Positions 27,070 to 35,705 are shown, counted from the first letter of the stretch. The stretch is 54,139 nucleotides of DNA from an uncultured Prochlorococcus sp. (GCA_902573565.1 CACGKI010000009.1:1-54139); one strand, 5' to 3'. Translations and numbers: made by a program. Notes: generated by a model not told the origin, from the sequence alone.

Positions 27070-27624
27070 ATGAACAATCAAAAAAAGCTAATTATTCTTA
27101 CTGGCCCAAGTGGGGTGGGTAAAGGGACAGTCGTTAAAGAAATATTAGGTAAAGAAAAAAATTTTTGGCTTTCAATATCTGCAACTACTAGAGAACCTAG
27201 AGAGGGAGAGAAAGACGGGGAAAATTACTACTTTTTAAATCAAGAAAAGTTTAAAGAAATGATTGAAAAAAACCTGTTCCTTGAATGGGCTCAATTCGCT
27301 GGTAACTACTATGGAACGCCTTTATCTTCTGTTAATGAGAAAATAAAAAAGGGATTTACTGTACTACTTGAAATTGAAGTAGAGGGTGCTAGACAAATAA
27401 AAAATAAGTTTCCTAATTCACTATCAATCTTTTTACTTCCTCCGGATAAAGAAGAGTTAGAGAGAAGAATAAGAAATAGAGGTACAGAAAAAGAAGAGGC
27501 AATTAAAAAAAGACTCTCAAGGGCTAATTATGAGATTTCAGTATCAAATCAATTTGATTTTGCGTTAATAAATCAAAATGTTGATGAAACAGCAAAAAAA
27601 ATAATCAAGTTAATAAAAACTTGA
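27070..27624 (+). CDS. gmk: Guanylate kinase
   Basis: The 184-residue enzyme has the P-loop LTGPSGVGKGT at residues 9-19, the GMP-binding SATTREPREGEKDGENYYFL near 37-57 and FLEWAQFAGNYYGT near 72-86. It phosphorylates GMP to GDP in nucleotide metabolism. Length matches the family. Its start faces that of rqcH across a short gap, so the two promoters must lie within about 75 bases. Its stop codon lies inside the right arm of a hairpin that also ends psaJ transcription from the other side. Confidence 0.95.
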   Translation: MNNQKKLIILTGPSGVGKGTVVKEILGKEKNFWLSISATTREPREGEKDGENYYFLNQEKFKEMIEKNLFLEWAQFAGNYYGTPLSSVNEKIKKGFTVLLEIEVEGARQIKNKFPNSLSIFLLPPDKEELERRIRNRGTEKEEAIKKRLSRANYEISVSNQFDFALINQNVDETAKKIIKLIKT

Positions 27625-27629
27625 TTATT
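27600..27629. terminator. Strong bidirectional terminator between gmk and psaJ
   Basis: aataatcaagtt at 27600-27611 and its exact complement aacttgattatt at 27618-27629 form a 12-bp stem around a 6-base loop, flanked by A and T runs on both sides. It includes the gmk TGA at 27622-27624 and precedes psaJ's stop codon on the other strand by ten bases. This is the clearest intrinsic terminator in the window. Confidence 0.75.
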
Positions 27630-27639
27630 TTATCTTTTA

Positions 27640-27774
27640 TTAGCTCATTGGATGGAATAATAAATCTGGGAAAAACCTATTAAATTCAATAATTATTCCA
27701 GCTGTAAGGCTTAGCCAAATTGCAGCTACCACTGGTGCAGATCTGACAAATTTTGTATTTAGAATTTTGAACAT
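27640..27774 (-). CDS. psaJ: Photosystem I reaction center subunit IX
   Basis: A 44-residue single-span protein read from the ATG at 27774: [20 protein letters not shown] and onward, ending [10 protein letters not shown]. This matches PsaJ, with the N-terminal [10 protein letters not shown], one membrane helix and the conserved end including a chlorophyll-binding region ([11 protein letters not shown]). It stabilises PsaF in PSI. It lies 33 bases downstream of psaF on the same strand, which is the usual psaFJ order. The gene is too small for most gene finders but is unambiguous. Confidence 0.95.
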   Translation of the reverse strand: MFKILNTKFVRSAPVVAAIWLSLTAGIIIEFNRFFPDLLFHPMS

Positions 27775-27807
27775 TTGTTTTATGAAAGTTTTTTAAAGAT
27801 GTTTAGT

Positions 27808-28362
27808 TTAACGTGGACCATTAAGTGTAATGTTATTATCTTTCTCTCTTAAATCTCCATTTCTACCTTGTTTGTTAGCAAGAAGAGGCCATTGCGCTCC
27901 TTTTATAAGACATTTTCTGGCTAAGTCTAGGTCAATAATGATCTCAAGATCTGCTGGATTCTTAGTCTTTTTTGACTCAATCAGATACTCTCTTCCTGAC
28001 CAACCTATAATTCCAGCAATGTAAATGAATAATACTCCGGGGATAAGTAAATCTCCTTCATGACCCCTATTTAAAAGGGCTCCCCATGGCTCAAGAGGAG
28101 GTCCAATTATTAAATGTGGCAGACCATCATCTCCGCATGATGCTTTTCCATATCTTTCAAATCTTGCGATGTCTTTTTGAGTAGTTGCAGAATTTGCTCT
28201 ATCAATGAATTTAGGATTTTCAGAGCATTTTGTAAGAGCTGAAGCAGTATATTCTGTGCTAGCTCTATCTGCGTTTAGGGCAGGCCCATTTGCAGCTAGA
28301 GCAATTGGAGTAATTCCTAGAAACAGAAAAACTGAGGTTATGATTGAAAAAAAGAATTTCAT
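27808..28362 (-). CDS. psaF: Photosystem I reaction center subunit III
   Basis: The precursor is about 184 residues from the ATG at 28362 (another ATG nine bases upstream is in frame). The signal peptide ends near ITPIALAANG, then comes a lumenal domain with two Cys (LTKCSENPKF and GKASCGDDGLPHLI) and one membrane helix, LIPGVLFIYIAGIIGWSGREYL near residue 115. PsaF helps dock plastocyanin or cytochrome c6 and binds chlorophyll. Together with psaJ it forms a two-gene operon. It is divergent from tsaD with a 65 to 75 base gap for both promoters. Confidence 0.95.
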   Translation of the reverse strand: MKFFFSIITSVFLFLGITPIALAANGPALNADRASTEYTASALTKCSENPKFIDRANSATTQKDIARFERYGKASCGDDGLPHLIIGPPLEPWGALLNRGHEGDLLIPGVLFIYIAGIIGWSGREYLIESKKTKNPADLEIIIDLDLARKCLIKGAQWPLLANKQGRNGDLREKDNNITLNGPR

Positions 28363-28436
28363 AAGTTGCAATCTTTAATTCCTTATAGTGTATTAATTAA
28401 GAAATTAATATTAAAATAGAACAAGTTGAATCAAAA

Positions 28437-29507
28437 ATGTATAAAGTTTTAGCTATTGAAACAAGTTGTGATGAGACATCTGTCTCAATAGTTTCTAATG
28501 TTGGCGATACTTTCAGAATACATTCAAATATAATTGCCTCTCAAATTGAAGATCATTCAAAATGGGGAGGAGTTGTTCCTGAACTTGCAGCTAGAAAGCA
28601 TTTAGAGTTATTACCTTTTGTTTTAGATAAGGCTTTAGAAGAATCAAAAATCAAAATTGAGGAAGTTGATTATATTGCAGCAACTGTAGCTCCTGGATTA
28701 GTTGGTTGTTTACGAGTTGGTTCTGTAACTGCAAGATCACTGTGCATGTTACATTCAAAACCATTTTTGGGAATTCATCATTTGGAGGGGCATTTATCTT
28801 CAATTCTATTTTCAGAAAACTATCCAAAGAAATCTTTTCTTACATTACTTGTTAGCGGTGGGCATACTGAATTGATAAAGGTTGATGATAGAAGGGGAAT
28901 GCAGAGACTTGGGAAAAGTTTTGATGATGCTGCTGGAGAAGCCTTTGATAAAGTTGGAAGACTATTAGGTCTTAGTTATCCAGGAGGACCGGCAATTGAA
29001 AAGATTGCTAAAAATGGGGACTCAATGAAATTTAATTTACCAAAATGTAGGATTTCTGATAAAAAAGGTGGATTTCTTAAATATGATTTTTCTTTTAGTG
29101 GTCTAAAAACCGCTGTTTTAAGATTAGTTGAGAGAATAAATTTGGATGGGGAGACCGTTCCAATTGCTGATCTTGCTGCAAGTTTTGAGAGAGTAGTTGC
29201 AGAGGTCTTGGTAGAGAGAACAATAAAATGTGCAGAGGACCATAGTTTGGATAATGTTGTTGTAGTTGGGGGAGTGGCTGCTAATAATACATTAAGAAAA
29301 ATGATGATTAGTGAAGCTAGTAAAAAATCTATTAAAGTTCATTTAGCTCCCCTTAATCTTTGTACAGATAATGCGGCAATGATTGGAGCGGCAGCGTTGT
29401 TCAGAATCAACTTTAAGGATCATTTCAGTTCCCTTAAATTAGGTGTCTCAGGAAGACTATCAATTGAACAAGCAAATACCCTTTATGAAGAAACCCCCCC
29501 TTTTTAA
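28437..29507 (+). CDS. tsaD: tRNA N6-adenosine threonylcarbamoyltransferase
   Basis: A 356-residue ASKHA-fold protein with AIETSCDETSVSIV near residue 6, the metal-binding HHLEGHL near 112 and LLVSGGHTEL near 135, as well as GPAIEKIAK and NLCTDNAAMIGAA near 300. It transfers threonylcarbamoyl from the TsaC product to A37 of tRNAs that read ANN codons. The length is typical. A run of seven C near the stop (before tttttaac) is unusual in this A+T-rich sequence. The hli gene follows after five bases. Confidence 0.96.
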   Translation: MYKVLAIETSCDETSVSIVSNVGDTFRIHSNIIASQIEDHSKWGGVVPELAARKHLELLPFVLDKALEESKIKIEEVDYIAATVAPGLVGCLRVGSVTARSLCMLHSKPFLGIHHLEGHLSSILFSENYPKKSFLTLLVSGGHTELIKVDDRRGMQRLGKSFDDAAGEAFDKVGRLLGLSYPGGPAIEKIAKNGDSMKFNLPKCRISDKKGGFLKYDFSFSGLKTAVLRLVERINLDGETVPIADLAASFERVVAEVLVERTIKCAEDHSLDNVVVVGGVAANNTLRKMMISEASKKSIKVHLAPLNLCTDNAAMIGAAALFRINFKDHFSSLKLGVSGRLSIEQANTLYEETPPF

Positions 29508-29512
29508 CTTCA

Positions 29513-29689
29513 ATGAATAAACAAACTAAAATCGAGATTAAAGAGACAAAAAACTTCGTTGATAAAAAGGAACTGAATTTGTGGAAAAGAGGATTTACCC
29601 CTCAAGCAGAAATATGGAATGGAAGGATGGCAACTGTTGGTATAGGAATTATTTTTATAATTATTGCTTTAATAAGCCAATTTTCTTAA
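29513..29689 (+). CDS. hli: High-light-inducible protein (Hli / one-helix CAB-like)
   Basis: A 58-residue protein with a charged N-terminal part and the chlorophyll-binding one-helix signature FTPQAEIWNGRMATVGIG at about residues 28-45; Glu and Asn/Arg in E-x-x-N-G-R are the pigment ligands seen in LHC-like proteins. The helix extends to the end (IIFIIIALISQF). Such proteins protect photosystems and bind chlorophyll during stress or assembly. It begins five bases behind tsaD, so it may be transcribed from the tsaD promoter as well as its own. Downstream 163 bases are non-coding. Confidence 0.93.
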   Translation: MNKQTKIEIKETKNFVDKKELNLWKRGFTPQAEIWNGRMATVGIGIIFIIIALISQFS

Positions 29690-29852
29690 TAGAAATTAAA
29701 TTCATTTGACTTAAAACTAGTTTTGAAAAAATTAATACAAATTACTCTTTTCAGCTGATTAATTAAATTAAAAAGTATTGTATTTATTGGACTTCAGATA
29801 AGATTGTTGATTTAATCAAAATAATAAATAAATTTACTATATATAATTTTTT

Positions 29853-31046
29853 ATGACCCCTGAAAGGCTCGGATTACTTTGGGGAATAACTGTATTCGCA
29901 GGTGCTTGTGCGCGATTATTTTCTTCTTTGACAGGATTCCCGAGTGTTGTTATTTTATTACTTTCTGGATTACTTATAGGAAGATCAGGTTTAGGACTGG
30001 TTGAGCCTTTAGATCTTGGCCAAGGGCTTGAAACTATTGTAGGGCTTCTAGTTTGTTTGGTTCTATTTGAAGGGGGACTAAATTTAAAACTGCCTGAGGG
30101 GAATGTAAGAAATACTGTTTTAAAAATTTCATTGGTAAGACTTTTTATTTCATTATCAGCAGGAATTTTTATTGCTCATTGGCTGGCTGGACTATCATGG
30201 CAAGTTGCAGGAATATATAGTGCCATCGTTCTAGCTACTGGACCTACAGTTGTCTCTCCATTAGTTGAGCAAATAAAATTAGCTTCCCCTCTCTCGGAAG
30301 TTTTAAAAGCTGAGGGCTTGTTGCTTGAACCAATTGGTGCTGTATTGGCATTACTGCTTTTAGAACTGACTTTAGGGGATTTACGTGGGATCAAAGATGT
30401 ATTTATAGCATTAATGCAAAGATTAGGGGGAGGAGTCTTAATCGGTTTAAGTGCAGGATGGTTATTATCAGAAATTTTAAAAAAAATAAAAAATGAAGCC
30501 TCATTTGGTATAGAGCTTCAAGTTACCCTTGGATTTATTTTCCTTTTGTATGGAATTTGCGAATATTTTTTGCCAGAGTCAGGCTTGCCGGCTTCTGTCG
30601 CGGCGGGTTTTATTGTAGGCAAAAGAGAAGTTATAGATAAGGAGAGATTGGATAATCTAATAGGTGAATTAGCTCAATTAGCAATAACAGTTCTTTTCCC
30701 TCTTTTAGCCGCTGACGTTTCTTGGGGTGAATTGAGTCCACTTGGCTGGGGAGGGGTTGTTTGCGTTTTTATGTTGATGGTTATTGTTCGCCCTATCTCT
30801 ATATGGATAGCAACAATGGGTAGAGAATTGAACTTAAAAGAAAAAATATTTTTAGCCTGGTTAGCTCCAAGAGGTATTGTTACTGCAGCGGTAGCTTCTC
30901 TTTTTTCTATCAGATTAGAGCAGGCTGGTATCCTTGGTGCTGGCCGTCTCCAAGGTTTAGTTTTTCTTACTATTTTGATGACAGTAGGAATCCAAGGTCT
31001 TTCAGCTAAGCCTTTGGCTAGCAGGCTTGAATTAGAAAAAAAATAA
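29853..31046 (+). CDS. Na+/H+ or K+/H+ antiporter, CPA1-like (NhaP type)
   Basis: A 397-residue protein with about twelve hydrophobic segments. Key regions are LFEGGLNLKL near residue 73, IVLATGPTVVSPLV near 123, LLLEPIGAVLAL near 155 and WLAPRGIVTAAVASLF near 335, which together are typical of NhaP-like CPA1 exchangers. It exports Na+ or K+ in exchange for protons. Compared with the larger cyanobacterial relatives, the C-terminal RCK/TrkA-like domain is absent: the protein ends a few residues after the last helix. It converges with gltX, with one base between stops. Confidence 0.88.
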   Translation: MTPERLGLLWGITVFAGACARLFSSLTGFPSVVILLLSGLLIGRSGLGLVEPLDLGQGLETIVGLLVCLVLFEGGLNLKLPEGNVRNTVLKISLVRLFISLSAGIFIAHWLAGLSWQVAGIYSAIVLATGPTVVSPLVEQIKLASPLSEVLKAEGLLLEPIGAVLALLLLELTLGDLRGIKDVFIALMQRLGGGVLIGLSAGWLLSEILKKIKNEASFGIELQVTLGFIFLLYGICEYFLPESGLPASVAAGFIVGKREVIDKERLDNLIGELAQLAITVLFPLLAADVSWGELSPLGWGGVVCVFMLMVIVRPISIWIATMGRELNLKEKIFLAWLAPRGIVTAAVASLFSIRLEQAGILGAGRLQGLVFLTILMTVGIQGLSAKPLASRLELEKK

Positions 31047-31047
31047 T

Positions 31048-32487
31048 TTAGGTTGATTTAAGACATCTTTCAATTCGAGACCTATCAGTTTTAATCTCTG
31101 AGAAAAGTTCCCAACTTTGAATTAAATCTGGCCCACTGAGGGATCCAAAAAAGGCTACTCTCAATGATTTCATTAATATCCCTTTTTTAATATTATGGAT
31201 TTTTGAGATTTCGTTTATTATTTCTTTGGCTTTCTCTTTATCTAGTTCTGTAGTATTTGTCTCAGTTAAATAATTTAAGATTAGTTTTAGAGATGCTTTG
31301 CTATCATTGTTTTCAAGAAAATCTTGACCTTCTTTTTGGATTTTAGGCATTAAGAAAAATGGTTCTGATTGATCAATGGCATCTTTTAAAAGAGTCATAG
31401 AGTCTCTAATCAAAATTGCTAATTTATATGCCCATTCTTGAGATGGCGGTACCCAACCATTATCATCCCAGTATTTTTTAATGATCTCACTTAACTTTAT
31501 TGATTCCATATTTTTTATATATTGAGAATTAATCCAGTTGAGTTTTTCCCAACTGAATTTAGCCCCAGCTTTATTAATGTCTGATAAGTCAAAAATTTCA
31601 GATATCTCATCAAGTGAAAGTATTTCTCTGTCGGCAGATTTTGGAGACCAACCTAAAAAGGCCATATAGTTCGATAAGGCCTCAGGTAAATATCCCATAT
31701 CTCTAAATTCGTCGATTGAAGTAACGCAATCTCTTTTAGATAATTTTTTCCCTTCACTATTTAGTATTAGGGGGGTATGTGAAAAAGTCGGCAAATTAAA
31801 ATTTAATGCTTTATAAATTAATATTTGTTTTGCAGTATTTGAGATATGGTCTTCACCCCTTACAACATGAGTAATATTCATGAAATTATCATCAACTACA
31901 ACTGCAAGATTATACAAAGGATCTCCAATCTCATATCCCTTTGCCCTTCTTGACAAAACTAAATCACCACCCAAGTCCTTCCCTTGCCATGTGATTTCAC
32001 CTCTAATCTGATCTACCCATTTAATTTCAATTTTTTCATCTATCTTAAACCTTATTACTGAAGTCCTCCCTTGGGATATGAATGTTTCTATTTCTTCTTT
32101 TGAAAGACTTCTGTGTCTATTATCATGCTTTGGAGGTAAGCCTTTCTTTTTTTGTTCTTCTCTTAATTCAGAAATCTCATCTTCTGTTGTAAAGCATCTA
32201 TATGCAGCTCCACATTCCAATAGCTTTTTGATGTAAATTTTGTGAATCGAAATTCGTTCACTTTGCTTTATAGGCTCTTCATCCCATTTAAGTCCAAGCC
32301 ATTTCAAGCCATCTAATATATTTTTTGTATATTCAGATTTAGATCGAAGAAAATCTGTATCTTCTATCCTGATGAGAAACTTTCCGCCTATATTTTTCGC
32401 ATATAACCAGTTGAATAATGCTGTTCGCGCTGTCCCAATATGAAATAAACCCGTTGGACTAGGGGCTAGTCGTAATCGTTTTTCCAA
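31048..32487 (-). CDS. gltX: Glutamyl-tRNA synthetase
   Basis: The 479-residue class I synthetase has the HIGH-type motif SPTGLFHIGTARTALFNW at residues 10-27 and the KMSKS-type GKKLSKRDCVTS near residue 245. NFLGWSPK-like AFLGWSPK is near 277. It charges tRNA-Glu, and in cyanobacteria commonly also tRNA-Gln, and supplies glutamyl-tRNA for tetrapyrrole synthesis, which links it to hemL and hemC in this window. The N-terminal MEKRLRLAPSPTG is standard. tRNA-Asp lies 17 bases upstream on the same strand. Confidence 0.96.
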   Translation of the reverse strand: MEKRLRLAPSPTGLFHIGTARTALFNWLYAKNIGGKFLIRIEDTDFLRSKSEYTKNILDGLKWLGLKWDEEPIKQSERISIHKIYIKKLLECGAAYRCFTTEDEISELREEQKKKGLPPKHDNRHRSLSKEEIETFISQGRTSVIRFKIDEKIEIKWVDQIRGEITWQGKDLGGDLVLSRRAKGYEIGDPLYNLAVVVDDNFMNITHVVRGEDHISNTAKQILIYKALNFNLPTFSHTPLILNSEGKKLSKRDCVTSIDEFRDMGYLPEALSNYMAFLGWSPKSADREILSLDEISEIFDLSDINKAGAKFSWEKLNWINSQYIKNMESIKLSEIIKKYWDDNGWVPPSQEWAYKLAILIRDSMTLLKDAIDQSEPFFLMPKIQKEGQDFLENNDSKASLKLILNYLTETNTTELDKEKAKEIINEISKIHNIKKGILMKSLRVAFFGSLSGPDLIQSWELFSEIKTDRSRIERCLKST

Positions 32488-32504
32488 ATTTCTTTTAGAA
32501 AAAA

Positions 32505-32578
32505 CGGGACCGACGGGATTCGAACCCGCAACTTCCGCCGTGACAGGGCGGTGCTCTAACCAGTTGAACTACGGTCCC
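32505..32578 (-). tRNA. trnD: tRNA-Asp (anticodon GTC)
   Basis: The 74-base minus-strand sequence folds as a cloverleaf: acceptor GGGACCG/CGGTCCC, D arm GTTC/GAGC, anticodon arm CCGCC-CTGTCAC-GGCGG with anticodon GTC, and T arm GCGGG-TTCGAAT-CCCGT. CCA is not encoded. It lies just upstream of gltX on the same strand. Confidence 0.97.
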
Positions 32579-32728
32579 AGAGTTTTGTCCTAAATTTATT
32601 TAGAACTTCATTCTTAAAATTATCAGATCATAATACTTAATTTATGGTGTTGTAATAAAAAAAATTTTTTAATTTGAGGATTTACAGAAATAGTTAGTTT
32701 TAAAACTGCCTTACTAATAAACAATTAT

Positions 32729-32923
32729 TTATTTTTGAGGTCTAAAACCAGCAGGTTCTATCAATCTAACTTGGTTGCCTCTAGCGGTGAATTCTCTACC
32801 TTGGTCACTTTGTACGACAACTCTCCCACCAGACTTAACTCTGATGACTCTTGCACGAACCCATCCTAAAGCTGCTGATTCGAGGACTTTAACTACGTCC
32901 CCAGGTTGAAGATCTAACTCCAT
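32729..32923 (-). CDS. hcp: Hyper-conserved protein Hcp of picocyanobacteria
   Basis: A 64-residue basic protein beginning MELDLQPGDVVKVLESAALG, with a later RARVIRVKSGGRVVVQSD and RGNQVRLIEPAG. I recognise it as the small protein reported as almost unchanged across marine Synechococcus and Prochlorococcus. Its beta-rich, Gly/Val pattern (GDVVKVL, GWVRARVIRVK) resembles an SH3/KOW-like barrel, which would suit RNA or ribosome binding. It sits 32 bases downstream of tRNA-Trp, with rplS beyond. The start was chosen at 32923: the frame is open further upstream, but it would run through the tRNA gene. Base composition looks richer in G+C than neighbours. Molecular role is unproven. Confidence 0.88.
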   Translation of the reverse strand: MELDLQPGDVVKVLESAALGWVRARVIRVKSGGRVVVQSDQGREFTARGNQVRLIEPAGFRPQK

Positions 32924-32955
32924 CTTATGAAAATGATTTACATAATGTTGATAAA

Positions 32956-33028
32956 CGCGTCGTGGAGGACTTGAACCCCCGACATCAGGTTTTGGAGACC
33001 TGCGTTCTACCAACTGAACTAACGACGC
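32956..33028 (-). tRNA. trnW: tRNA-Trp (anticodon CCA)
   Basis: The 73-base minus-strand sequence folds into a cloverleaf: acceptor GCGTCGT/ACGACGC, D arm GTTC/GAAC, anticodon arm CAGGT-CTCCAAA-ACCTG with anticodon CCA, and T arm GGGGG-TTCAAGT-CCTCC. It lies between rplS and hcp on the same strand, 53 bases downstream of rplS. Confidence 0.97.
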
Positions 33029-33081
33029 ATTTAAATGATTATAAGCGTCTTTGTGACCAATAAGTTGATTAATTTACAACT

Positions 33082-33552
33082 TTATCGATCAAAGCGTTGT
33101 TTTACGCGAGTAGCTTTTCCTACTCTATCTCTCAGATAGAATAACTTAGCTCTTCTTACTTTACCTCTACGTTCAACTTTTAGAGAGGCAACCTGTGGAC
33201 TATGTAGCATAAATACTCTTTCAACACCTATACCCTGAAAAATTCTTCTAACTGTAATAGTCTGGTTGATACCTCCATGCCTTTTTGCTATGACAACACC
33301 TTCATAAGGTTGGACTCTTTCTTTATTACCTTCTGTAATTTTTACTCCAACTTTGACAGTGTCCCCAACATAAATTTCAGGTACTTCTTTTTTTAATTGT
33401 TCATTCTCAAATTCCTTAATAAGATTGGAAGCGCTCAAGGTTGGCGTAGTTTTAGAAACCGTTTCTTTCTCTTTTTGTTCAACTGCTACATCAACTGATG
33501 CGTCAGCTTTAGTACCGGTTTCTAATTCCTTCTCTTGTTTCTCTTTGGCCAT
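33082..33552 (-). CDS. rplS: 50S ribosomal protein L19 with acidic N-terminal extension
   Basis: The 156-residue protein has a standard L19 core from about residue 43, with [48 protein letters not shown] and [17 protein letters not shown]19 sits at the 30S/50S interface. The first 40 or so residues (Lys/Glu-rich, then Val/Thr/Ser-rich) are an extra segment not found in the E. coli protein, which is about 115 residues. Such extensions are known in Prochlorococcus. tRNA-Trp and hcp follow on the same strand, suggesting a joint transcript. Confidence 0.95.
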   Translation of the reverse strand: MAKEKQEKELETGTKADASVDVAVEQKEKETVSKTTPTLSASNLIKEFENEQLKKEVPEIYVGDTVKVGVKITEGNKERVQPYEGVVIAKRHGGINQTITVRRIFQGIGVERVFMLHSPQVASLKVERRGKVRRAKLFYLRDRVGKATRVKQRFDR

Positions 33553-33584
33553 TTTTGTCTTTATTGTCCTACAAGTTCTATATC

Positions 33585-33893
33585 TTAACCTTTTGACTCG
33601 CCTTTAGTAACCTTTTTGGGAAATGAAATTGTTTTTGAAAACATTTGGAATCCTGTTATGAGCATCCATAAAACTCCAAGTGAATTTAATATGACATATA
33701 TCAGTTCTCCGTTATCCCCAAGCCATTCGCCCTCATGTAGAGACATTAACCAATGAACTTGTTCTCTGGAGTAACCTAATAAATCTTTTGAAACCCTATA
33801 AAGAAGACCGGTAATTGAAGATATAAATAATGGAAGAAAAACCCAGGGCGCCAAAGCCTTATGAAATTGCCTAGAATTAAATAAAATTTTCAT
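33585..33893 (-). CDS. Small PepSY-associated-type membrane protein
   Basis: The 102-residue protein has two hydrophobic segments, at about residues 15-35 ([19 protein letters not shown]) and 65-85 ([20 protein letters not shown]), separated by a loop with [14 protein letters not shown]. Conserved His residues at HKALAP and HWLMSLHEG are as in PepSY-TM and cytochrome-b-like small membrane proteins, and could bind heme or metal. No named function is certain. It lies upstream of rplS on the same strand with a 32-base gap. Confidence 0.68.
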   Translation of the reverse strand: MKILFNSRQFHKALAPWVFLPLFISSITGLLYRVSKDLLGYSREQVHWLMSLHEGEWLGDNGELIYVILNSLGVLWMLITGFQMFSKTISFPKKVTKGESKG

Positions 33894-33988
33894 TTTTGTT
33901 TCTTTCCCATTGTTATTGATAGATTTAAAATAGCCAAGAAAATAATGGCTATTTTGAAGATATTTACTTACTACTATTATTTATTCCA

Positions 33989-34828
33989 ATGAGACATTTT
34001 GCAGATCTTTTGTTAAATAAAAATAATTCCAAGGCTAATGATCAAGTTCCTTTTATTCAGAGGAGAAGAGGAATTGAAATAAAGTCTTCACGGGAAATAA
34101 ATTTGATGAAAAAATCTAGCAGGATTGTAGCGACTGTTTTGAGGGAGATTAATGACTTAATTAAGCCTGGAATGAGTACAAAAGATTTAGATGATTTCGC
34201 AGAAAAGAGGATAAGAAGCTTTGGAGCTGTACCTAGTTTTAAGGGCTACCATGGTTTCCCTTCTAGTATCTGTTCTAGTATTAATAATGAGGTTGTTCAT
34301 GGGATACCAAATAAAAATAAAATAATTAAAAATGGTGACTTGGTTAAAATTGATACCGGGGCATATTTAGATGGTTTCCATGGGGATAGTTGTATATCAA
34401 TTTGTGTGGGAGAAGTTAGTTCAAAGGCTCAAAACCTAAGTGATGTAGCTTATAAAGCTTTATATGCGGGACTTTCGAAAATCAAGGCAGGGAATACACT
34501 TTTAGATGTGGCTGGAGAAATTGAAGACATTGTTGTAAAAAATGGCTTTAGTGTTGTAGAAGACTATACAGGTCATGGAGTTGGAAGAAATCTTCATGAA
34601 GAGCCATCGGTATTTAATTTTCGGACCAAAGAATTGCCCAACGTCATCCTTCGTGAAGGAATGACATTAGCTGTCGAACCTATTGTTAATGAAGGAAGTA
34701 AATTTTGCAAAACATTAAATGATAAATGGACCGTAATAACAAAAGATGGAAAACTATCGGCCCAATGGGAACATACAATAGTGGTTTTAAATGATGGTAT
34801 TGAAATATTGACAGATCGAGATTTCTAG
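33989..34828 (+). CDS. map: Methionine aminopeptidase
   Basis: The 279-residue metallopeptidase has the M24A ligands: His in [19 protein letters not shown], Asp in [18 protein letters not shown], His in [13 protein letters not shown], Glu in [10 protein letters not shown], and the late Glu in QWEHTIVV. It removes the initiator Met from nascent proteins. About 35 residues precede the usual bacterial MetAP start; the first 30 ([15 protein letters not shown]) look like a cyanobacterial extension. It is divergent from the PepSY-like gene and converges with the SDR gene, three bases apart. Confidence 0.95.
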   Translation: MRHFADLLLNKNNSKANDQVPFIQRRRGIEIKSSREINLMKKSSRIVATVLREINDLIKPGMSTKDLDDFAEKRIRSFGAVPSFKGYHGFPSSICSSINNEVVHGIPNKNKIIKNGDLVKIDTGAYLDGFHGDSCISICVGEVSSKAQNLSDVAYKALYAGLSKIKAGNTLLDVAGEIEDIVVKNGFSVVEDYTGHGVGRNLHEEPSVFNFRTKELPNVILREGMTLAVEPIVNEGSKFCKTLNDKWTVITKDGKLSAQWEHTIVVLNDGIEILTDRDF

Positions 34829-34831
34829 ACA

Positions 34832-35551
34832 CTAAGATTTGTACTTATAGATAATTTTGCAATATAAATAATTAAAGAATTCTTTCAATGGAAAAAGTAT
34901 ATAGGTTAACGGGTTTGGACTGATTATTACTAAATAATTTTTTGAATTAGCTAAATCATAAATTTTTTCAGAAACAAATTTGGGACTCATTATTCCGATA
35001 GGATTTAGTTCTGATTTAAAAGGTCCTAAGATGATTTTTTTTATTATTAATTTTTTTTTGGTATCTTTGTCAAGAAGATTTTTTTTGAAAGAAACTAATT
35101 GACCAATAAGGGATTTACTAATCTCATATGACGGATTTAGGGCTGGTAATATTTCTGCTTCGGATGTGTTTATCCAAATCTCTTTTTTTATTAGTGAATC
35201 ATTTGTTAGAGCAATATCTTCAAATAAATTTATAAATTTGAATTTACTTAATGCATTTATTTCTATTGAGTTTTCATAATTGGCATTTTCTCTGCTCAAA
35301 TCATATATACCATGGTTCAAAATTAAAATATCTATCTTTTCTAATTGTTTTTTTAATGAAGACTCCTTTCCACATTCCCATTTAATCCATTCATTTGGAG
35401 ATTCAAGATTTATTTCATAATTAGTTTTACTATGAGTAAATCCAATCACTTTATATCCTTTTTGACGAAACAACTTTGTTAATTCTTTCCCTAGCGCACC
35501 TGACGCTCCAGTAATCCCTATAGTTTTTTCGTTTTTTGTTGAATTTATCAT
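34832..35551 (-). CDS. Short-chain dehydrogenase/reductase-like protein
   Basis: A 239-residue protein with a Rossmann nucleotide-binding start, IGITGASGALGKELTKLFRQKG near residue 10, and ILNHGIYDLSREN near 75, which replaces the usual NNAG. The active-site order is loosely kept: a Ser/Thr around NTSEAEILPALNPSYEISKSL near residue 130 with Tyr and Lys in YEISK. The C-terminal part is long and hydrophobic. The substrate is unknown, and the weak motif NHG suggests divergence. It converges with map and its start faces the DRTGG ATPase gene across 154 bases. Confidence 0.78.
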   Translation of the reverse strand: MINSTKNEKTIGITGASGALGKELTKLFRQKGYKVIGFTHSKTNYEINLESPNEWIKWECGKESSLKKQLEKIDILILNHGIYDLSRENANYENSIEINALSKFKFINLFEDIALTNDSLIKKEIWINTSEAEILPALNPSYEISKSLIGQLVSFKKNLLDKDTKKKLIIKKIILGPFKSELNPIGIMSPKFVSEKIYDLANSKNYLVIISPNPLTYILFPLKEFFNYLYCKIIYKYKS

Positions 35552-35705
35552 TTTCTTGATTTTGATGAGATACCAAAGAATTAAGTTAATTTACCAAAAA
35601 ATATTATCTATTTATTTATTTATTTGATTAAAACTCATAAATAAATATTTGTTTAGTTCTAAAAAAAATATTATCTTAAACCTATTGATAAATAATTTAT
35701 TCGTT

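Noticed and set aside
29713..29727. aaaactagtttt palindrome as hli terminator
   Set aside because: After allowing a loop of four bases, only four A-T pairs remain, too weak for an intrinsic terminator.
32729..33013. 94-residue version of Hcp
   Set aside because: The added 30 residues are read through the tRNA-Trp gene; the true start is at 32923.
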